Shown here: positions 1 through 13,256 of the stretch, piece after piece
Layout: each line of letters starts with the position of its first letter
Numbering within the stretch: the first letter of the stretch is position 1
Assembly: GCA_964304625.1 (NCBI GenBank)
Contig: OZ199838.1
Location: 9,052,001-9,116,000 of the forward strand
DNA from: Kudoa neothunni
Taxonomy: Eukaryota > Cnidaria
Direction: 5' to 3'
Length of the DNA stretch: 64,000 nucleotides
Notes under the pieces: generated by a model
Told to the model about the DNA's origin: nothing
Database searches by the model: none
What the model saw: the letters and a program-made list of their open reading frames with translations, nothing else
Made by a program: the position numbers and the translations under genes

Positions 1-1573
1 CTTAAAACTTATCGGTGTCTTAAAATAGACCGCATACATTATTACCTGCATTTAAATAAATCTTGTAGCAAGAATTTGCGATACATATTCAATTGTATGT
101 ATCATCTTACTTAACGTTAAATATTTTTTTATAATTAGTCATTATTATGAAAATTCTAGTTCTATTTTAATAGATCAATCATCATCTCCACTTATTGGAG
201 TCTCGTTTTCAGTGTTAGTAATATTTTCATGGTGATGAAACCAACTGTGACAGTCAAATTGAATATCACGAGATAACTATCGTGGTTATTTAATAATTTG
301 TCTAATAAACGAAGATAATCTTCCACACTTCGTAGCTAACAGATATTTTTTATAATATTTGATATCTCAAAACCAATTTTATTAAAAGGTAAGATTGAGA
401 TTGAAAAATTTTTCGTAATATTATATTAATTTTATAGAATCCACAACTGTAAAATGAGAATGTATAGAAGTTTTGAGAGAAAATAATAACCGGGAGACAG
501 AACCCCTCTTTATTGGAATCTCCAAGCGTGAATCAAGCCTAAATTTAACAGATTAAATAGACTTTTTGAGCTTGTTGGATGACAGAATTACGGTGGATTA
601 AAATGCTCTAATTTTTGTAGATATGGTCACACTTGTCAAGTATGAAGAATTTTAGTTTCTGTTTTGAACGTTTTGTTTGATTTCGTGCATGGGGCAAAAT
701 TGGAGCACTCATCTAGCCGCCATACTATAAATAATCATAACCTGATTTTTAATTCATACCTTATGTAAACGAATATTTTTTACTGCCGATGTAGAGTTAG
801 CCCTTTCAGCATAAGCTTGGACCTCACGAGCCCATCTTCTTTTATTTTGTATACATTCTGTTGTTAAACTTGTTATATTCTGTGTAGTTTTATTAGAAGT
901 TTAACTACTTTTTAAAAAAATATTATCTATCAGTAATTGAAATCAAATAGGTTAGAATTTTGACAAAATTACGCAAAATATAAAGAGTTTATCCAGAAAA
1001 TAATAGGAAGATAGGGACGTGGAACCCAAGGTTATCCTCAAAAGTTTAAAATGAGTTTTAAAATTCAAGTTCTCCCAATTTTATACTAGTTAACTTATTT
1101 ATTTCGCATTTAATAAGTGTGGGGAATCTTTTCTCTCTTTTTGAGGACATCTTTTTTCATTGCGATATTATTTATATCATGCTCTTTTATCAAATTTATG
1201 AAATTTTTTGCGATTCTACGTTAATTCTTCAATCCATTCGAATTTAATTAAGTTATTTAAAATATTTAAATCTTTTAAATTCAGTTCCACAATATATTTT
1301 TATTTTATTATTAACTCTTTTGCGACTAATGTCCCCATAGTATCCAAACAATTAATACGACTAAAAATATGTAACTATAGTTCTTCTACAGCATTTCTGC
1401 GAATATTTTTATTACTTTTAAGCCATATTTAAGTATGAATGCCATTTAATAAATTTTTATGTTCGATTTATCCATCATTTTTTTAATTTCTCATGTCGCA
1501 AAAAGTAACCGGCAAAAAAACATATATGAAATAGATATTTGTTTAAAAAATGTACATATTATAAATCACGACA
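1..1573. other. AT-rich stretch without recognisable genes
   Basis: Stop codons are frequent in all frames. The only open stretch (1208-1432, +) is low-complexity Ile/Phe/Ser/Lys, as expected from AT-rich noise. I see no splice-consistent exons, RNA genes or transposon ends. Confidence 0.5.
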
Positions 1574-1838
1574 TTAAGTTTGTATATACAAATTTGGAGA
1601 GGATACATAATAAAAAATACGATGATAGTGGTTAGTCGTCACGTGGGTACTAGGGTGGACATTTGGCATTCGTGGATTCCAATATTTGAACTCGTAGATC
1701 AATATTTGGTTTTCAAAAGTTCTAAATAGGGAAAAATTGTCACAGAAGTTATTATATTTCCTGACGATGATATTTCTGTTCCAGAAGAATATGTGGACGA
1801 CTTCGAAATTTGTAACTGACAACATTATGTTGAAACTA
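1574..1838 (+). mobile_element. Possible 5' fragment of a piggyBac element
   Basis: Read on the + strand, the last 80 bases encode an acidic segment (PDDDISVPEEYVDDFEIC) like the acidic N-terminal part of piggyBac transposases. It stops at the left end of the pogo-like element (1839). An acidic piggyBac-like reading resumes right after that element's right end at 3901. I infer that one piggyBac copy was split by the pogo-like insertion. Only a short segment supports this piece, so the call is tentative. Confidence 0.3.
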
Positions 1839-3900
1839 CAGTCGTGTCTCGATATTTCGTAATAGTTTGGGACTGAGGAAAAATTACGCAATATCGAGTC
1901 ATCAACGTGCGCGTAATAACTTCTAATTTAACATTTCTTACAAAATAACTTATCTACTTTATAATTTTTTATTAATTTATTGATAATTTCGCGTAAGGCA
2001 TCCTTAATTTGATGTACAGAAAATAATTCAATAAGATTCTCAATGACACGTTTTTTCGCGGATTTATAAGATTTTTTACTTGAAACGTTGTAACGATTTC
2101 ATCGTTCTCTATGAGATCGGGATCTTCACTCCAATAATGAAATTTACCATGATCATCTTATTTTAAATGTAAAATTTCATTTTCTTCCAACCAAACAATA
2201 TCATTACACAGTATTATCTACACATATGAATATTAAAATTGTTTTATTAATTACTTTATAATGTTATTTCATCATCACGTTAATTTAAATTGTTATCTTA
2301 TTAATTCCTCAATAAAATTGAAGAAAAAATCAATTATTTTTGTTTGGAAATAGACGGCTTATTAACTCAATTACTAATTTTTTAACCGTAATCATTCCTG
2401 GACCAATTCTAACGTATTTAAGTAATCGAATACGGCATATTGAAATATTTTTGGGTCCTTCTCTCCGAATAACACATTTATGCATGATATTTTTCTCTAA
2501 TTGGATTTTAAGGGGGGAATTATTATCAGATAAATTGGTTGCACAACACAAGTAGTGTTTTTGATAGAAATAGGAGCTGGATGTTTTCAAAATAATCGAT
2601 TGATTAAGGACATATGAGCACTATTGTAATCAAACAAAAACCTTTCTGTTTTCATTTAATGAACCTCTGGCTCATATCCTTGAGGATTTGGTAAAATACA
2701 GATGAAGATAATCACACATTCATTTGCGAATGGCACTAAACTGAAAGCACTTTAATTCCTTAAAACAGCGATTTTTCCTAAAATTTTATTATTATGAGAA
2801 ATTGAAATTTTTCTTCGATCATTGCAGCAGTGATAAACATCATAACTAGCTTTTGAATTGTTTTACACGCTTATATTATACTGATTTTTAATAGTGGACG
2901 TACGCTGTATCAACTGTTCATAAAAATGAGCCGTCTCGTCCAAATTTAATATGTATTTCGGATTGTTTCATGACAATACCTCGTGAAAATTTCTCATCCA
3001 TAGATAAATGTATTAAAAATCAGCACTCTTTTTCTCCGTGCGATTTGAGTTTTTCAGATCGTAACGCCTTCTGCAATTATTAAACTAACCCTCGCTTCCG
3101 TTAAAATCTTTTATTCAAATATCTTTAGCAATAATAAAAGATTATTCTGTTGTTCTGTTATTATACATAATGCGCAAAAAAGGGCACTTTCTATTCACAC
3201 TATTTTTTAGGACACACACGTGCTAATATAATTCTAATTATGTATATTGTAATTTGTAATGGATGCCGCTTATTCCCTAATTGGGTCGGGTAGCATCTGG
3301 AGGATTATGCAGGTCCTTCAACATATTCGATCAATAAAAAATTAGATAATAGTTTTTTTCTCGCATTGAGACTACTCAGTTGTAACAATTATTTTAATAG
3401 CTTTATATTTCCCCGGTTTAAATATTTTTCAAGATTTTGAAATGTTTGAATCTATGGTTCCGTCTTGTTTAGACAAATTTTTATCAAGATTTAGGAGCCC
3501 TATTTTAAATTATCGAACAATATTGAAGTTAATATAAATTGGTAAACTGGAACGTTTTACAGTAATATCATTAGAACCCGATATAGACTTAAAAAAATGA
3601 TAGTAATCAATTATTTTTATTTTATCTTTATTAGTTATTTGAGAACTTGCTATGCTTTTTCTAGTGCATCCATCAGAATAAGGGGATTCAAATAAAAAAA
3701 TGACTTACACAATAGCGAGGCACAAGGTTTCTCCTAACTTTCTTAATATCCGCTTGTTTAAAATTTTGATTTTTTCGTATAATTATCCATTTAAGCATAC
3801 TGAATATGACTTTTTTGTTTTATTTAGTGAATTAAAGCACATAATGCTAATAAAGCTAAATTACGCAGTATCGAGTCACGCAATATTCGGAGCACAACTG
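1839..3900. mobile_element. pogo/Tigger-like element with TA-flanked inverted ends
   Basis: The left end reads CAGTCGTGTCTCGATATTTC, preceded by TA (1837-1838). The right end, reverse-complemented, reads CAGTTGTGCTCCGAATATTG and is followed by TA (3901-3902). Both ends carry a second inner block (AATTACGC[A/G][A/G]TATCGAGTCA) at about 1886 and 3859. TA target duplications and CAGT termini are typical of the Tc1/mariner-pogo superfamily. The 2.06 kb interior has no recognisable transposase; the 2330-2590 open stretches on both strands match nothing I know. It is probably a non-autonomous or heavily decayed copy related to the 48631-49858 element. Confidence 0.55.
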
Positions 3901-5515
3901 TATCTCGGAAACAATTTACGATTCAGAGAGTTCTGATGACGAAATTGTCGATACGTTTAAATGGAGTATATAAAACAATACTGACAACATTCCAAAAGAA
4001 ACAGAAAACGAACATGGCGATTTTAATGAAGTTACCGACCTGGTTTTGCCGATTGGTTATTTCAATTTTTTTGGTGAGGATTCGTTCGAGGAAATCACTG
4101 AACAGAAAAATTTATACTCCATACAAGATAACTCTAGTTTTATAGTTGATAAAAAGATATATAAAGTATATAGGAGTATTGATTATGATGGAAGTCATCA
4201 AAATTCCACGATAATATTGCTATTAGGAAAACCCCCTCAATTATCCTACTATTACTGAATGTTTGTCAAGAGTGAAATTTGAAAATGTATGCAAATATAT
4301 ACATTTTACTGACAATTCAGAAATTATAACAAACCCCTATCATCTTGATTATGATAAATTTGCTAAAATTTGGCCAGTTTTGAATTCCGCTAGAAAATAC
4401 CGTTTGTTAGTCCAACTTGATAAAAAAATTTCATAACGAATAATACCTCCCGAATAACCCAGCGAAGTGGGGTTTCAAGGTGTTCGCTAGGTGCAGAGTA
4501 AATGTAATGGTGCACGATTTTCATATTATACGACGGACATAGACGTAAAGTTTCAATAAGTTGTGGATTGGTATCTGGTGACTTCGTGATAAAATTGTGC
4601 CAAAGTTTACCTTCATCCAAAATACACTTTGGGTATTTTGACAATTGGTTTATCTCGATTCCCCTTCAGATCTACCTGAAAAAAAGAAATATTTCTTCTG
4701 TGGGTACAATTCTTAAGAATAGAGTTAAAGGATGCCCATTAAAAGGTTAAATGGTTATGATAAAACAGGTGGAGGAACCTACGAAACCATTCACAAATCC
4801 AACGACGGAATTTCCATAACACACTGGTTTGACGGATCCATTGCTACACTCTCCTCAATTCATTCATCGACGGAACCAATAAAGTCTGTGAAGAGATTTG
4901 ATAGATAGAAAATAAGAACGCTTACTATTCCATGTCCTGCAGTTTCCGCGGAATACAATAGCAGTATGGGCGGAGTCGACTTGTTTGACATGCTTATGTC
5001 GCTCTGTTATAAACCATAAAAGCAGAAGATATTATTTTAAGATTTTCTTTTGGGCTCTGAATACATGTATTGTAAATGCATGGTGACTCCACAAAAATAA
5101 TTGTACCATTAGAATTGTTTTGAAAAATGAAACATTAGATTTAATGCATTTTTCATTAAAAATAAGTGAAACCCTTTGCTATTATCGTTAAGTATCTTGT
5201 GCCCTCAGAGAACGTGGTACACCATCTTTAAATAACTTTATGGGAAAAAATGACACTATTGAAAGCGAAAATATTCCAGAAAAATCAAATCCACTTATCG
5301 GTCAAATAGAATTCGACCACACTGGGCATTACCAGGAGATAGTGTCTTCAAAGTCTATATGTAGATTATGTCAACGAAAACCCCAATTTATGTGTATAAA
5401 ATGTCATTGCTATTGCCGCCTGACAAAAAATAGGAACTGTTTTATCAATTACCATATCGAAAACCTACAAAATCTTTACAAATCAAAACGATTTACTTTA
5501 ATGCGAAAATGAGCG
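3901..5515 (+). mobile_element. Decayed piggyBac transposase
   Basis: Segments in several + frames resemble piggyBac (DDE_Tnp_1_7) transposase in the expected order. About 3915-4255 has an acidic start followed by PIGYFNFFGEDSFEEI, like the start of the catalytic core. About 4465 has KWGFKVFARCRVNV. About 4820 has HWFDGSIATLSS. About 4955 has EYNSSMGGVDLFD, the family hallmark around the third catalytic Asp. The last part (5240-5512) is the Cys-rich C-terminal zinc-finger tail with CRLCQRKP, CIKCHCYC and a final Cys/His group. Several frame changes and stops make it non-functional. I could not fix TTAA-flanked termini. Confidence 0.85.
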
Positions 5516-5715
5516 AGAAAAATTATTGTTTTACCACGAATGCCAAATGTCTATCGTAGTACCCAGATTAAAACACATTCTAAAGATTATATAGCAACTT
5601 TTAATTCGATAAGTATCAATAAAATTGGAATAACTAGAGTTTATAAATATGAAAAAATTAAAAAAAAATCAAAAATTCGTCAAGAAAGGGCTAAGTTGAA
5701 TTTAACCCCTTAACG

Positions 5716-8571
5716 CAGTGGAGGGCACAAAATGCGGCCCGCGGACGGGTTTAAAGGATGAAAAATTTCGTTAGCATTTACGTGTTTTCGAAATCTAGTA
5801 ACGCCAAGACAGCATTTGTCTTACATAAATAAATAAAAAACTTTTTGATGAATATTATGGATTTTTAAAAGTTAATTTTACGCGATTTTAAACTATAATT
5901 ATTTATAATAGAGGTGTATCAAAATTTATCATTTTGAAGTGGGAATAGTTTTTTTATTCATTTACTTAATTTCCTCGAGTGAGAACTCGCTCAAACTTCC
6001 CTTGTTAATTGTAATTGTCGACTCCACGTGTTTGTAGAATTAAACAAACATGCCCTCCCGAAAGCGTACAGTTGTTGATGAAAACCGTAATTTTAATGAT
6101 GATTGGACTCACGAATATTTCTTCACCAATTCAATGAATAGAGCGATGTGCTTGCTTTGTCTCGAATCGGTCGCCGTATTAAAGGGATATAACTTGAAAT
6201 AGCATCACAAAACGAAATCTCTAATCCAAGAAAACGAATCTGGAGCAAGTTTTATGATATCATATAACATTGCTCGGCGAAACAAACCATTTTTAGAAGG
6301 CGAATTTGTGAAAGGGTGTTTAATGAATTGTGCTAGCGTTGTTTGTCCGGAATTGAAAAAAAAGTTTGAAAATATTCTATTATCAAGAAGGATAGTTGTG
6401 CGTCGTATAGAAATGATAAGTGAAAATTTAAGCCAACAGTTAAAAGATTAAGCAAAGATTTTGTGTGTTATTCATTGGCTTTAGATGAAAGCACAGATAT
6501 TAGAGACACCGCACAATTGCTTATTTTTGTACTCGGAGTAGACCCTAATTTTTGTATCACTGAAAAATTACTTTCTATGGAACCGATGAGAAGTACAACA
6601 ACTGGGCAAGATTTGTTTGAATGTGTGGTTAAAGCAGTTGAAAACAATGAATTACCTCGGAGTAAATTAACAAGTGTAACAACTGATAGCTCTCACTCTT
6701 TATTGGGAAAGAATTTGGGAATGATTAGACTTTTGAATGAAAATCTTAAAAAAAGTGATTCTGAACCATGCTTTTCTGTCATTTCCCGGTATTTTGCATC
6801 AAGAAAGTTTGTGTAAATCTGCATTAAGTTTAAGCCACATTGTAACTCCAGTTGTGAACACAATAAATATAACTCGTTCAAGAGCTCTGAATCACCGTTA
6901 GTTCAGATCGTTGTTAAATGATCTTGATTCTGAGTATGGACATGTTATCTACCATAACAATGTACGATGATTGAGTTTAGGAAAAGTTTTGAAAAGATTT
7001 GATTATCTGGGAGACGAAATTAAGGCTTTTCTTAAAATGAAAGATTTTAATAGTGAGTTTATCCATAATATAAACTGTGATGAATGGAGGTTTGAGCTTA
7101 TGTTCGCAGTTGACTTCTTTGAAATCTCAATAAATTAAACCTAAAGTCGCAAGGTAAACAATTCATGGTTTATGAAATGTTCAACCACATTAAATCTTTT
7201 GAAGCGGAACTATCTCTTTTTATAAACCAAATAAATGAAGGGAAATTTACTCACTTTCCATTGCTTGCAGAAGAAAAAATGCCTCCAACTATTGGTTTTA
7301 AAATAAAAAGCCATCTAAAATCTTTATTAGATGAGTTGAATAGAAGATTTAAAACTTTCGACAGGTTGAACCAAAATTTCAAATAATCACATCGTTATTC
7401 TCTATTGATGCCAACACGACTGTCGACTAGCTTCAGCTTGAACTGATAGATGTTCAGTTTGATAGTTTATTAAAAGAATTGTTTGTTGTTGTTCCATTAG
7501 TATAATTTTACAATTAGTTACCTGTTAAGAGTTTTCCATGCCTTAGAAATTTCGTTACAGGAATATTTTCTATGTTTGGGTCAATCTATATTTGTATTTG
7601 TGAGCAAAGTTTCTCCTGTATGAAAATTAATAAAAACAAGAATAGGTCTTTGCTGTCAAACAAAAATCTAGAGGCCGTATTCAGGATATCTTGAAGCAAC
7701 CTAAAACCGAACCTTAAGCTATTAGTTCATGAAAATATTTAATGATTTTTTTCCTTTTAATTTTCGTTTTATCAAGCGTCCCAAGTGCAACACTAATCAC
7801 TTCAGAGTTGAAGTCTTACGATAAATATAATTTTTATTAATTGATATAATTAGAGGAAATTGAAATAAATAATAAAAAGTAGGGAATAATAAGTTATGTT
7901 AACTCTTCCTGGTGGAATTATTATTATAAAAAATATATTTACAAAACCTTAAAAGATGAATGTTACATCGATACTTACCAAAAATTAAGATTTTTTTTAA
8001 TTTCATGTAATTTTAATCATAATTTGGGATTGTAATATTCCCTAATAAATTTTTATAAAATTATTTCTGTAATTTGATTATATTTGTCACGAAAAATTTA
8101 ATGTAATCTGAAATATTATAAATCTAATTAATTTTTATTAGTTTAATTATATTCAAATGTATAATTTAGGTCTCGTTTTAAAGTACATGTTATATTGAAT
8201 TTGATGCTTAAAATAATTATAAATAATTGTATCAGTGTCATTTTTTAAATATTTCATGTGTAGTTAATGAGTAACATTAACTTTTCATAACTTTAGTTAT
8301 AATTAAAATTTATTAAGTATAAAACCTATTATTTCGATTGGAACTTGCAATAGTATGTCGATCACAAAACTTTTATATTTATATTTATAAAAATTATTTA
8401 ATTCTTTTTTTAAACTAATCTGTAGACCAACTTGTTTATTGTACCAAAAATGTTAGAAAAGCCACCAATAGGTATTTAAGTTATCAGAAAACACTTAATC
8501 AACAGTTTGGCCCCTAAGCATCTGTAATGAGCCAATGTGGCCCGCAGATCCAATAGTTGGGCCCACCACTG
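5716..8571 (+). mobile_element. hAT element with FAM200/ZBED5-like transposase remnants
   Basis: The left end CAGTGGAGGGCACAAAATGC and the reverse-complemented right end CAGTGGTGGGCCCAAC share the CAGTGG(N)GGGC(N)CAA ends seen in hAT elements. The flanking 8-mers do not match, so the exact boundaries are uncertain. The reading starts with MPSRKRTVVDENRNFNDDWT at 6050. It continues through a Cys-containing finger (AMCLLCLESV), then 6254-6451 (GEFVKGCLMNCASVVCPELK) and 6463-6816 (SLALDESTDIRDTAQLLIFV). It ends around 7560-7680 with a dimerisation-type segment (CEQSFSCMKINKNKNRS). This resembles the vertebrate FAM200/GTF2IRD2-like hAT lineage. Multiple stops and frame breaks show a dead copy. 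Confidence 0.8.
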
Positions 8572-8580
8572 CAAAGTCTA

Positions 8581-9056
8581 CATTAGTTAATCGATTTTCC
8601 GCACTTTGGGAAATCTTACAATAAACGTTTTAGAAAGTTTATAAGTTTCAATGAATCATTATAACTCCCTTTTGTTATAATATTTGAGAAATATTAAAGC
8701 AGTAAAACACTATTTTCTTAGTTTTTTGACGAAAAAAGAATTAACCGACTTTTCGCACATTTTCCAACATTTAATCCTATTTTTGCTCCTGGGAGCATGC
8801 GACAAAATATAATGTTCCCTTAGTTGGATGGCAAATTCGTATAATGTATACATATTCTTTATCTCGTTCTCCTTAAAACGGGTTTTTATCAATCATATTT
8901 TGTTATCTTTGATAAACGTACATATTACGTTACGATAATTATAACTTCCACTTGGATACAAATCCCATTTATGAACATTTACTGGTCGCTTTATCATGTT
9001 ATTTCCTGTATTTTCTGGAGGTATTCTACGTCAAGAGAAATACGAGAATCATAATA
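8581..9056. repeat. Extra left-end copy of the pogo-like TIR
   Basis: After TA at 8579-8580 the sequence starts CATTAGTTAATCGATTTTCC followed by GCACTTT. This resembles the left end of the next element at 9057 (CAATAAGTAACGAATTTTCC then GCACTTTTT). A related TTTTCGCAC motif lies at about 8750. I infer a truncated or nested relative. No coding sequence is visible. Confidence 0.4.
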
Positions 9057-10477
9057 CAATAAGTAACGAATTTTCCGCACTTTTTGAAAACCTATTTAGT
9101 TAGAATATTGATTGGTCATTGTTTATAGAATGTTTCTTATAATATTTCAATCAAAATTTTTATAAAAGTTATTTAATAAAAAGCTGTGAAATAATGTAAC
9201 TAAAAGTCACGTGATTGAGAAATTTCACACACTTTTTTCGGATACTTCGTGTTTATTGTTTAGTTAAGCCAATATTTAATGCCAACAAACTCCTAAAACT
9301 ATACCTATTGCCGAGAAGTACGATATTACTTATTATTGTGAATGTCTCTATTGTAAACGCAAGAGAGAGACACCACAAAGCAACAATAACAACAATAATG
9401 ATAATAATCGCGCCCCCTAGCTAATGGTTTGTTAATCTCCTGTATTAATCTACCAACATAACAGTCTCCAATCTAATGACCCAAAAATTGTCACTGTATC
9501 ACGTTTTAAAATATCTATTATTTCGACTCCTAATGGCATCCTAGAGATGAAAAATAAAATAATCAAAACCTATATATGCTGTTAGAATCTAAAAATAGAA
9601 ATTATTTGTATGTGGGAAAATTTAATTCTGTTGATGAAGATGTATAAGAGTGGATTGGGTGGCCACGAAACAAAAAGATTGTAGTAAGCGTTGTCACATT
9701 AATCTTCAAGAAGAAACAATTAGCCAAAGGTAAAGGTTTACGTTCATGTGCAATTCGTTGAGGGTTTCGTTGTTTTAAAAAATGTCCAACATTAAAAAAT
9801 CAAATTTTATTAGCTAATTTGTTGATGCTACATCCGAAACCATTTCAGAGCAGACCAATTAAATCAGAACATTTTCTAAAAGATACCCTGAAAATTTTAT
9901 TTACAGCGTAGACGAAATTGCCTTATTCTATCGATAGCAACAAGGGGAGTATTTCATAGATCGTTGAAAAATGTCCTTGTGCTGTTGACACATTTCTCAA
10001 GTTTTAATTATTTTTTAAAAATTAATATACAGCTAACTGGCCTTTTTAAACGTAACTAAAGCAATATTGAATGTCAATTTTTTTTCTGAAATACTCGCGC
10101 ACGCAAGTGTGTGAAATTAGACGCGACCAATTTGACGCATTTTTTTCTTGGTCCGGAGAAAAATTACGTGAATTATTATATTTCTTACTGTAATATAATA
10201 ATTCTAATTATAATAGATGTAGTCATAATAATAATAAAGTGTAAACGTATTGACGAGAATTCTTTTTTGCTTAGAGTACATGTCGTACATCCTATAATTT
10301 AGATTGGTTCGTAAGGGCCAGTTATTATACTGTAAACTGAATGTAATATACTATTTAATAATATAGTTTAAATAAAATGAGGGTGGAATAATATTGTTGT
10401 ATAAATTTGTAGGACCCAACTAAATTTTTCCCCTGTGGCGCGGGCATAAAAAAGTGCGAAAAATCTGTTACTCCCTG
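9057..10477 (+). mobile_element. pogo/Tigger-like element, decayed
   Basis: The element is flanked by TA (9055-9056 and 10478-10479). Its left end CAATAAGTAACGAATTTTCC pairs with the reverse-complemented right end CAGGGAGTAACAGATTTTTC, and both run into GCACTTTTT. Around 9885-9940 the + strand encodes ENFIYSVDEIALFYR, which resembles the first catalytic Asp motif of pogo-like DDE transposases (DETGLFY). Upstream, 9750-9850 looks like a helix-turn-helix remnant. The reading frame is broken throughout. Confidence 0.6.
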
Positions 10478-10680
10478 TAGTAATTCTTGGAGCACTCGGA
10501 AGATTAACCAAAACTATACACCGATTTGCTTCACTACGATCCCGCTCTCAATATTTACGAAGGCTACCGAATTTTAAACCAAACGCAAGGGCCTTCGATA
10601 TTGGGACGATAAAACCGATAACTTTCGGCGTCTGATTCAAAAACAATTGAATATATTTTCGAATAGTCAAATATCATAAA

Positions 10681-11736
10681 ATGGGGTCCGAATTTATTTC
10701 AGGTTATATAGGAGGTAGATGTTGAAATGTTCTCAATGCACCAGTTGATATTGTTCAATTGAATCGCATTTTTAGTTTGATTCGTTCATTAATTAATATT
10801 ATATTTGACAAGGTTTGACTGCAGTAGTGGTAGGGCACCCGTTTGATACTGTAAAAGTGTATATGCAGACTAAAAAGTCTAAGTTAGGTGCATATGGGAC
10901 GCTGAGGGCGATCATTAGACAGGAGGGGGTAGTTTTTCACTTTAAACGAGTCCAAATAATCGACACGAGTGAATGAGTAAATTTAGGTCCGAGGACTATT
11001 CAAAGGGATGTCATCTCCACTTTTCGGGACTGCATTTTTGTGTAGTATTTTGTTTGGTGTCAATGGAGTTTGTACGAAAACCCTTCCTGAAGATGTACGC
11101 ACCATTGTACAGGGACAATTTATTGCTGGAAGTGTGGCAGGATTTTCACAGAGTTTAGTAACCTGTCCAGTGGAGTTGGTTAAAATTCGAATGCAAATCA
11201 AAAATATTGGCATCGCCACCAAAACAACTCTCACCAAACAAACACTTCAAATACTTAACGAGAAAGGTGGCTCTAGGACTCTCTTCAAAGGTATGGCTGC
11301 TACACTTTTACGTGATGTTCCTGGGTTTGGTTTGTGTTTTGCAATCAATCAATTCATTTTAAATATATACAAACAATCGGGAATAGGTAATATTATGCCG
11401 TATTGTTATTCATAAAATAATTAAACAATAGAAAGAAGCTTTTTTAATGATATGTTCTTTTCATTTGTGGCTGGCGGTACAGCTGGGGTTATCTCGTGGA
11501 TTCCGAGCTACCCATTTGACGTGGTTAAAACTCGAATTCAAAGCACCACCGATCCATCTATTAATACCAGATTCATACCATATGCACGAAATTTGATTAA
11601 AGGTGAGGGTTTCGCTGTATTAAAAAAAGGTTTGATGATACAGCTTGTACGAGCATTTCCAGTGGATGCAGTTATGTTTTGTGTTGCTGCGATGACAGCT
11701 CGTGCTCTTGGTTGCACTTCTCCGTTCTTATTATAA
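10681..11736 (+). CDS. SLC25A29: Mitochondrial basic amino acid carrier, SLC25A29-like
   Basis: This is a six-helix inner-membrane carrier expected to move basic amino acids (or, in close relatives, acylcarnitine-type solutes) into the matrix. Four exons: 10681-10714, 10813-10928, 10987-11386 and 11432-11736. Introns are 98, 58 and 45 nt, and the junctions keep phase, giving 284 residues. The three carrier repeats carry Px[D/E]xx[K/R] signatures: HPFDTVKVYMQ, CPVELVKIRMQ and YPFDVVKTRIQ. The start MGSEFISGYIGG, the block GLFKGMSSPLFGTAF, TLLRDVPGFG in repeat 2 and LVRAFPVDA near the C-terminus all align with human SLC25A29. SLC25A45/47/48 are the next best options. The start is the first in-frame ATG and gives the short N-terminus usual for the family. 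The gene appears intact. Confidence 0.9.
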
Positions 11737-12458
11737 GTCTCTACTTAAAATATAAACCAATTGTTATTTTTTATTCTCAATCTATTTTGTTTTTTTCGGC
11801 ACATTTATTTTATAAGTTCAATTAATGTTTGCACACGCCATTGCTAGTTGACCTTCATTTAATAGTAGAGTATAGTTAGTGGTCGTTGTTTCATTTGGCG
11901 CGTTTTTATATTATATAAATATATTTTTATTTGATAATGAAATAAAGTAAAATTTTAAAGAAAAACTTATTCAACAATTATTTAAGATAGTTTTCCGCAT
12001 CTTTTAATGAGTTTAAAAAGGAATTGAAACATTGCGGAGTCAAGCATATTAAAAGACAAATTAATAAAATCAATAATTTTACAATGAATCTAACTCTACA
12101 AATTATATATCGAACGCACTGCAATAATTATCAATTTTTCTTGACAGTTTGGAATAGATTGGATAATGTCTCATCTCTACATCGAAAACTGATTTAAATA
12201 GTTGTAATCTAAGAGGTTCACCTTATTTCATCTAACAAAAGGTCTGATTTTGGTGTGGGTGTAGCAAAGTTTCTAATCTTGGAATGTACACGATAACTAA
12301 AAATTATAAGTAACCACTACACCAAAATTTATATCTACTCAATAAGACGATCTTTATGCGATCTTAGATCTTGTCCCGAAAGAAGAGAGTCTTTGTTTGA
12401 ATTTTTGTTATTTTTAGTGTTATTGGATCTGCTCTAAGGGGAATAAAAATAAATAAAC
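11737..12458. other. Intergenic, nothing recognised
   Basis: AT-rich sequence between the carrier stop codon and the small minus-strand gene. It contains possible AATAAA-type polyadenylation signals (for example near 11940). I see no exon-like reading frame or transposon end. Confidence 0.5.
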
Positions 12459-12699
12459 TCATCTCAAACGTTCTAATGCTACAAGAATGTCTCCTGAAAT
12501 ATTTTGAAAAAAGTCGTGATCATCAAAAATTTTTTCCAAATCCTCGTCGAAAAATGATGACTCTACCTAAATATACACAAAAAATCATAATTGTGAGTTC
12601 ATCCTAACTTGACAAAACTACATTTTTTGGGGTCAATGGATTTTTAATTATGCGTGAGTGGCCAACAAAGTCATCAATTTTGCTCATATCATTTTCCAT
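12459..12699 (-). CDS. Small acidic unknown protein, two exons
   Basis: Exon 12699-12622 starts MENDMSKIDDFVGHSRII. After a 55 nt GT-AG intron, exon 12566-12459 encodes an acidic helix-like tail (VESSFFDEDLEKIFDDHDFF) and a TGA, 61 residues in all. Phase is kept and the intron size matches neighbouring genes. I do not recognise the family. It lies 75 bp downstream of the next minus-strand gene. An alternative is that the second exon is the C-terminus of that gene: a GTAACT donor after 12781 would join it in phase 0 across about 214 nt. Transcript data would decide. Confidence 0.4.
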
Positions 12700-12774
12700 T
12701 TGGTTTATTGTATTCAGTTTAAATCCAACAAACAACTATCACCAAACACATTACAATGCGTTATGATTGGCCAA

Positions 12775-13256
12775 TCAAGTTACGTCACCAGGATTATTGT
12801 TTGAATGTTTGTTCAATAATTCCATAAGGTCGGTAAAATAATCTAAGTGATTTCGAATTGATTGTTGATGGATAGTTTCAAGTTGATTGTCCAAATTCTA
12901 AAATATGAATTAAATAAACATATAACAATCTTTCGTGGTTAATATTCATATTCGACCATCGAATTACATTTATATCGAACTCCAAATGGTTCGAATTAAT
13001 TTTATTCAAGCTTAACCACAATTCTTGTTGTAAAGTGACCAACCGATCGGTCATATCGCATCGGGGGAGTTGATTGCATAAACTTTGAATGTTTTGTAAG
13101 GATTCCCAACATTTCAACGATTTTAACCACAAATCTTTATCACATAGCTTATAATTAAAATATAAATTTATTTTATCTACGATTTGAGGCTTTATGGGGT
13201 TTATTTTCGAGAATTATCCTCTCCCCGAACTCCATACTACCACCAAGCATGCGCAT
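12775..13256 (-). CDS. Unknown helical/coiled-coil protein
   Basis: Three exons, 13256-13181, 13134-12968 and 12897-12775, are separated by 46 and 70 nt introns with consistent phase. They encode 121 residues. The body (HLWLKSLKCWESLQNIQSLC, then RLVTLQQELWLSLNKI and NLDNQLETIHQQSIRNHL) is mostly heptad-like helix. It faintly recalls the paired helical segments of CINP or C1orf109/AIRIM, too weakly to name it. Three in-frame ATGs lie at the start; the first is used here. It is divergently arranged with PLAA, with start codons 167 bp apart, so a shared promoter is likely. Confidence 0.5.

Noticed and set aside
1208-1432. 74-codon frame rich in Phe, Ile and Ser
   Set aside because: Composition matches AT-rich noise; no splice partners or homology recognised.
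9215-10302. Plus-strand frames of 60-70 codons
   Set aside because: They fall inside the decayed pogo-like element and are low-complexity.
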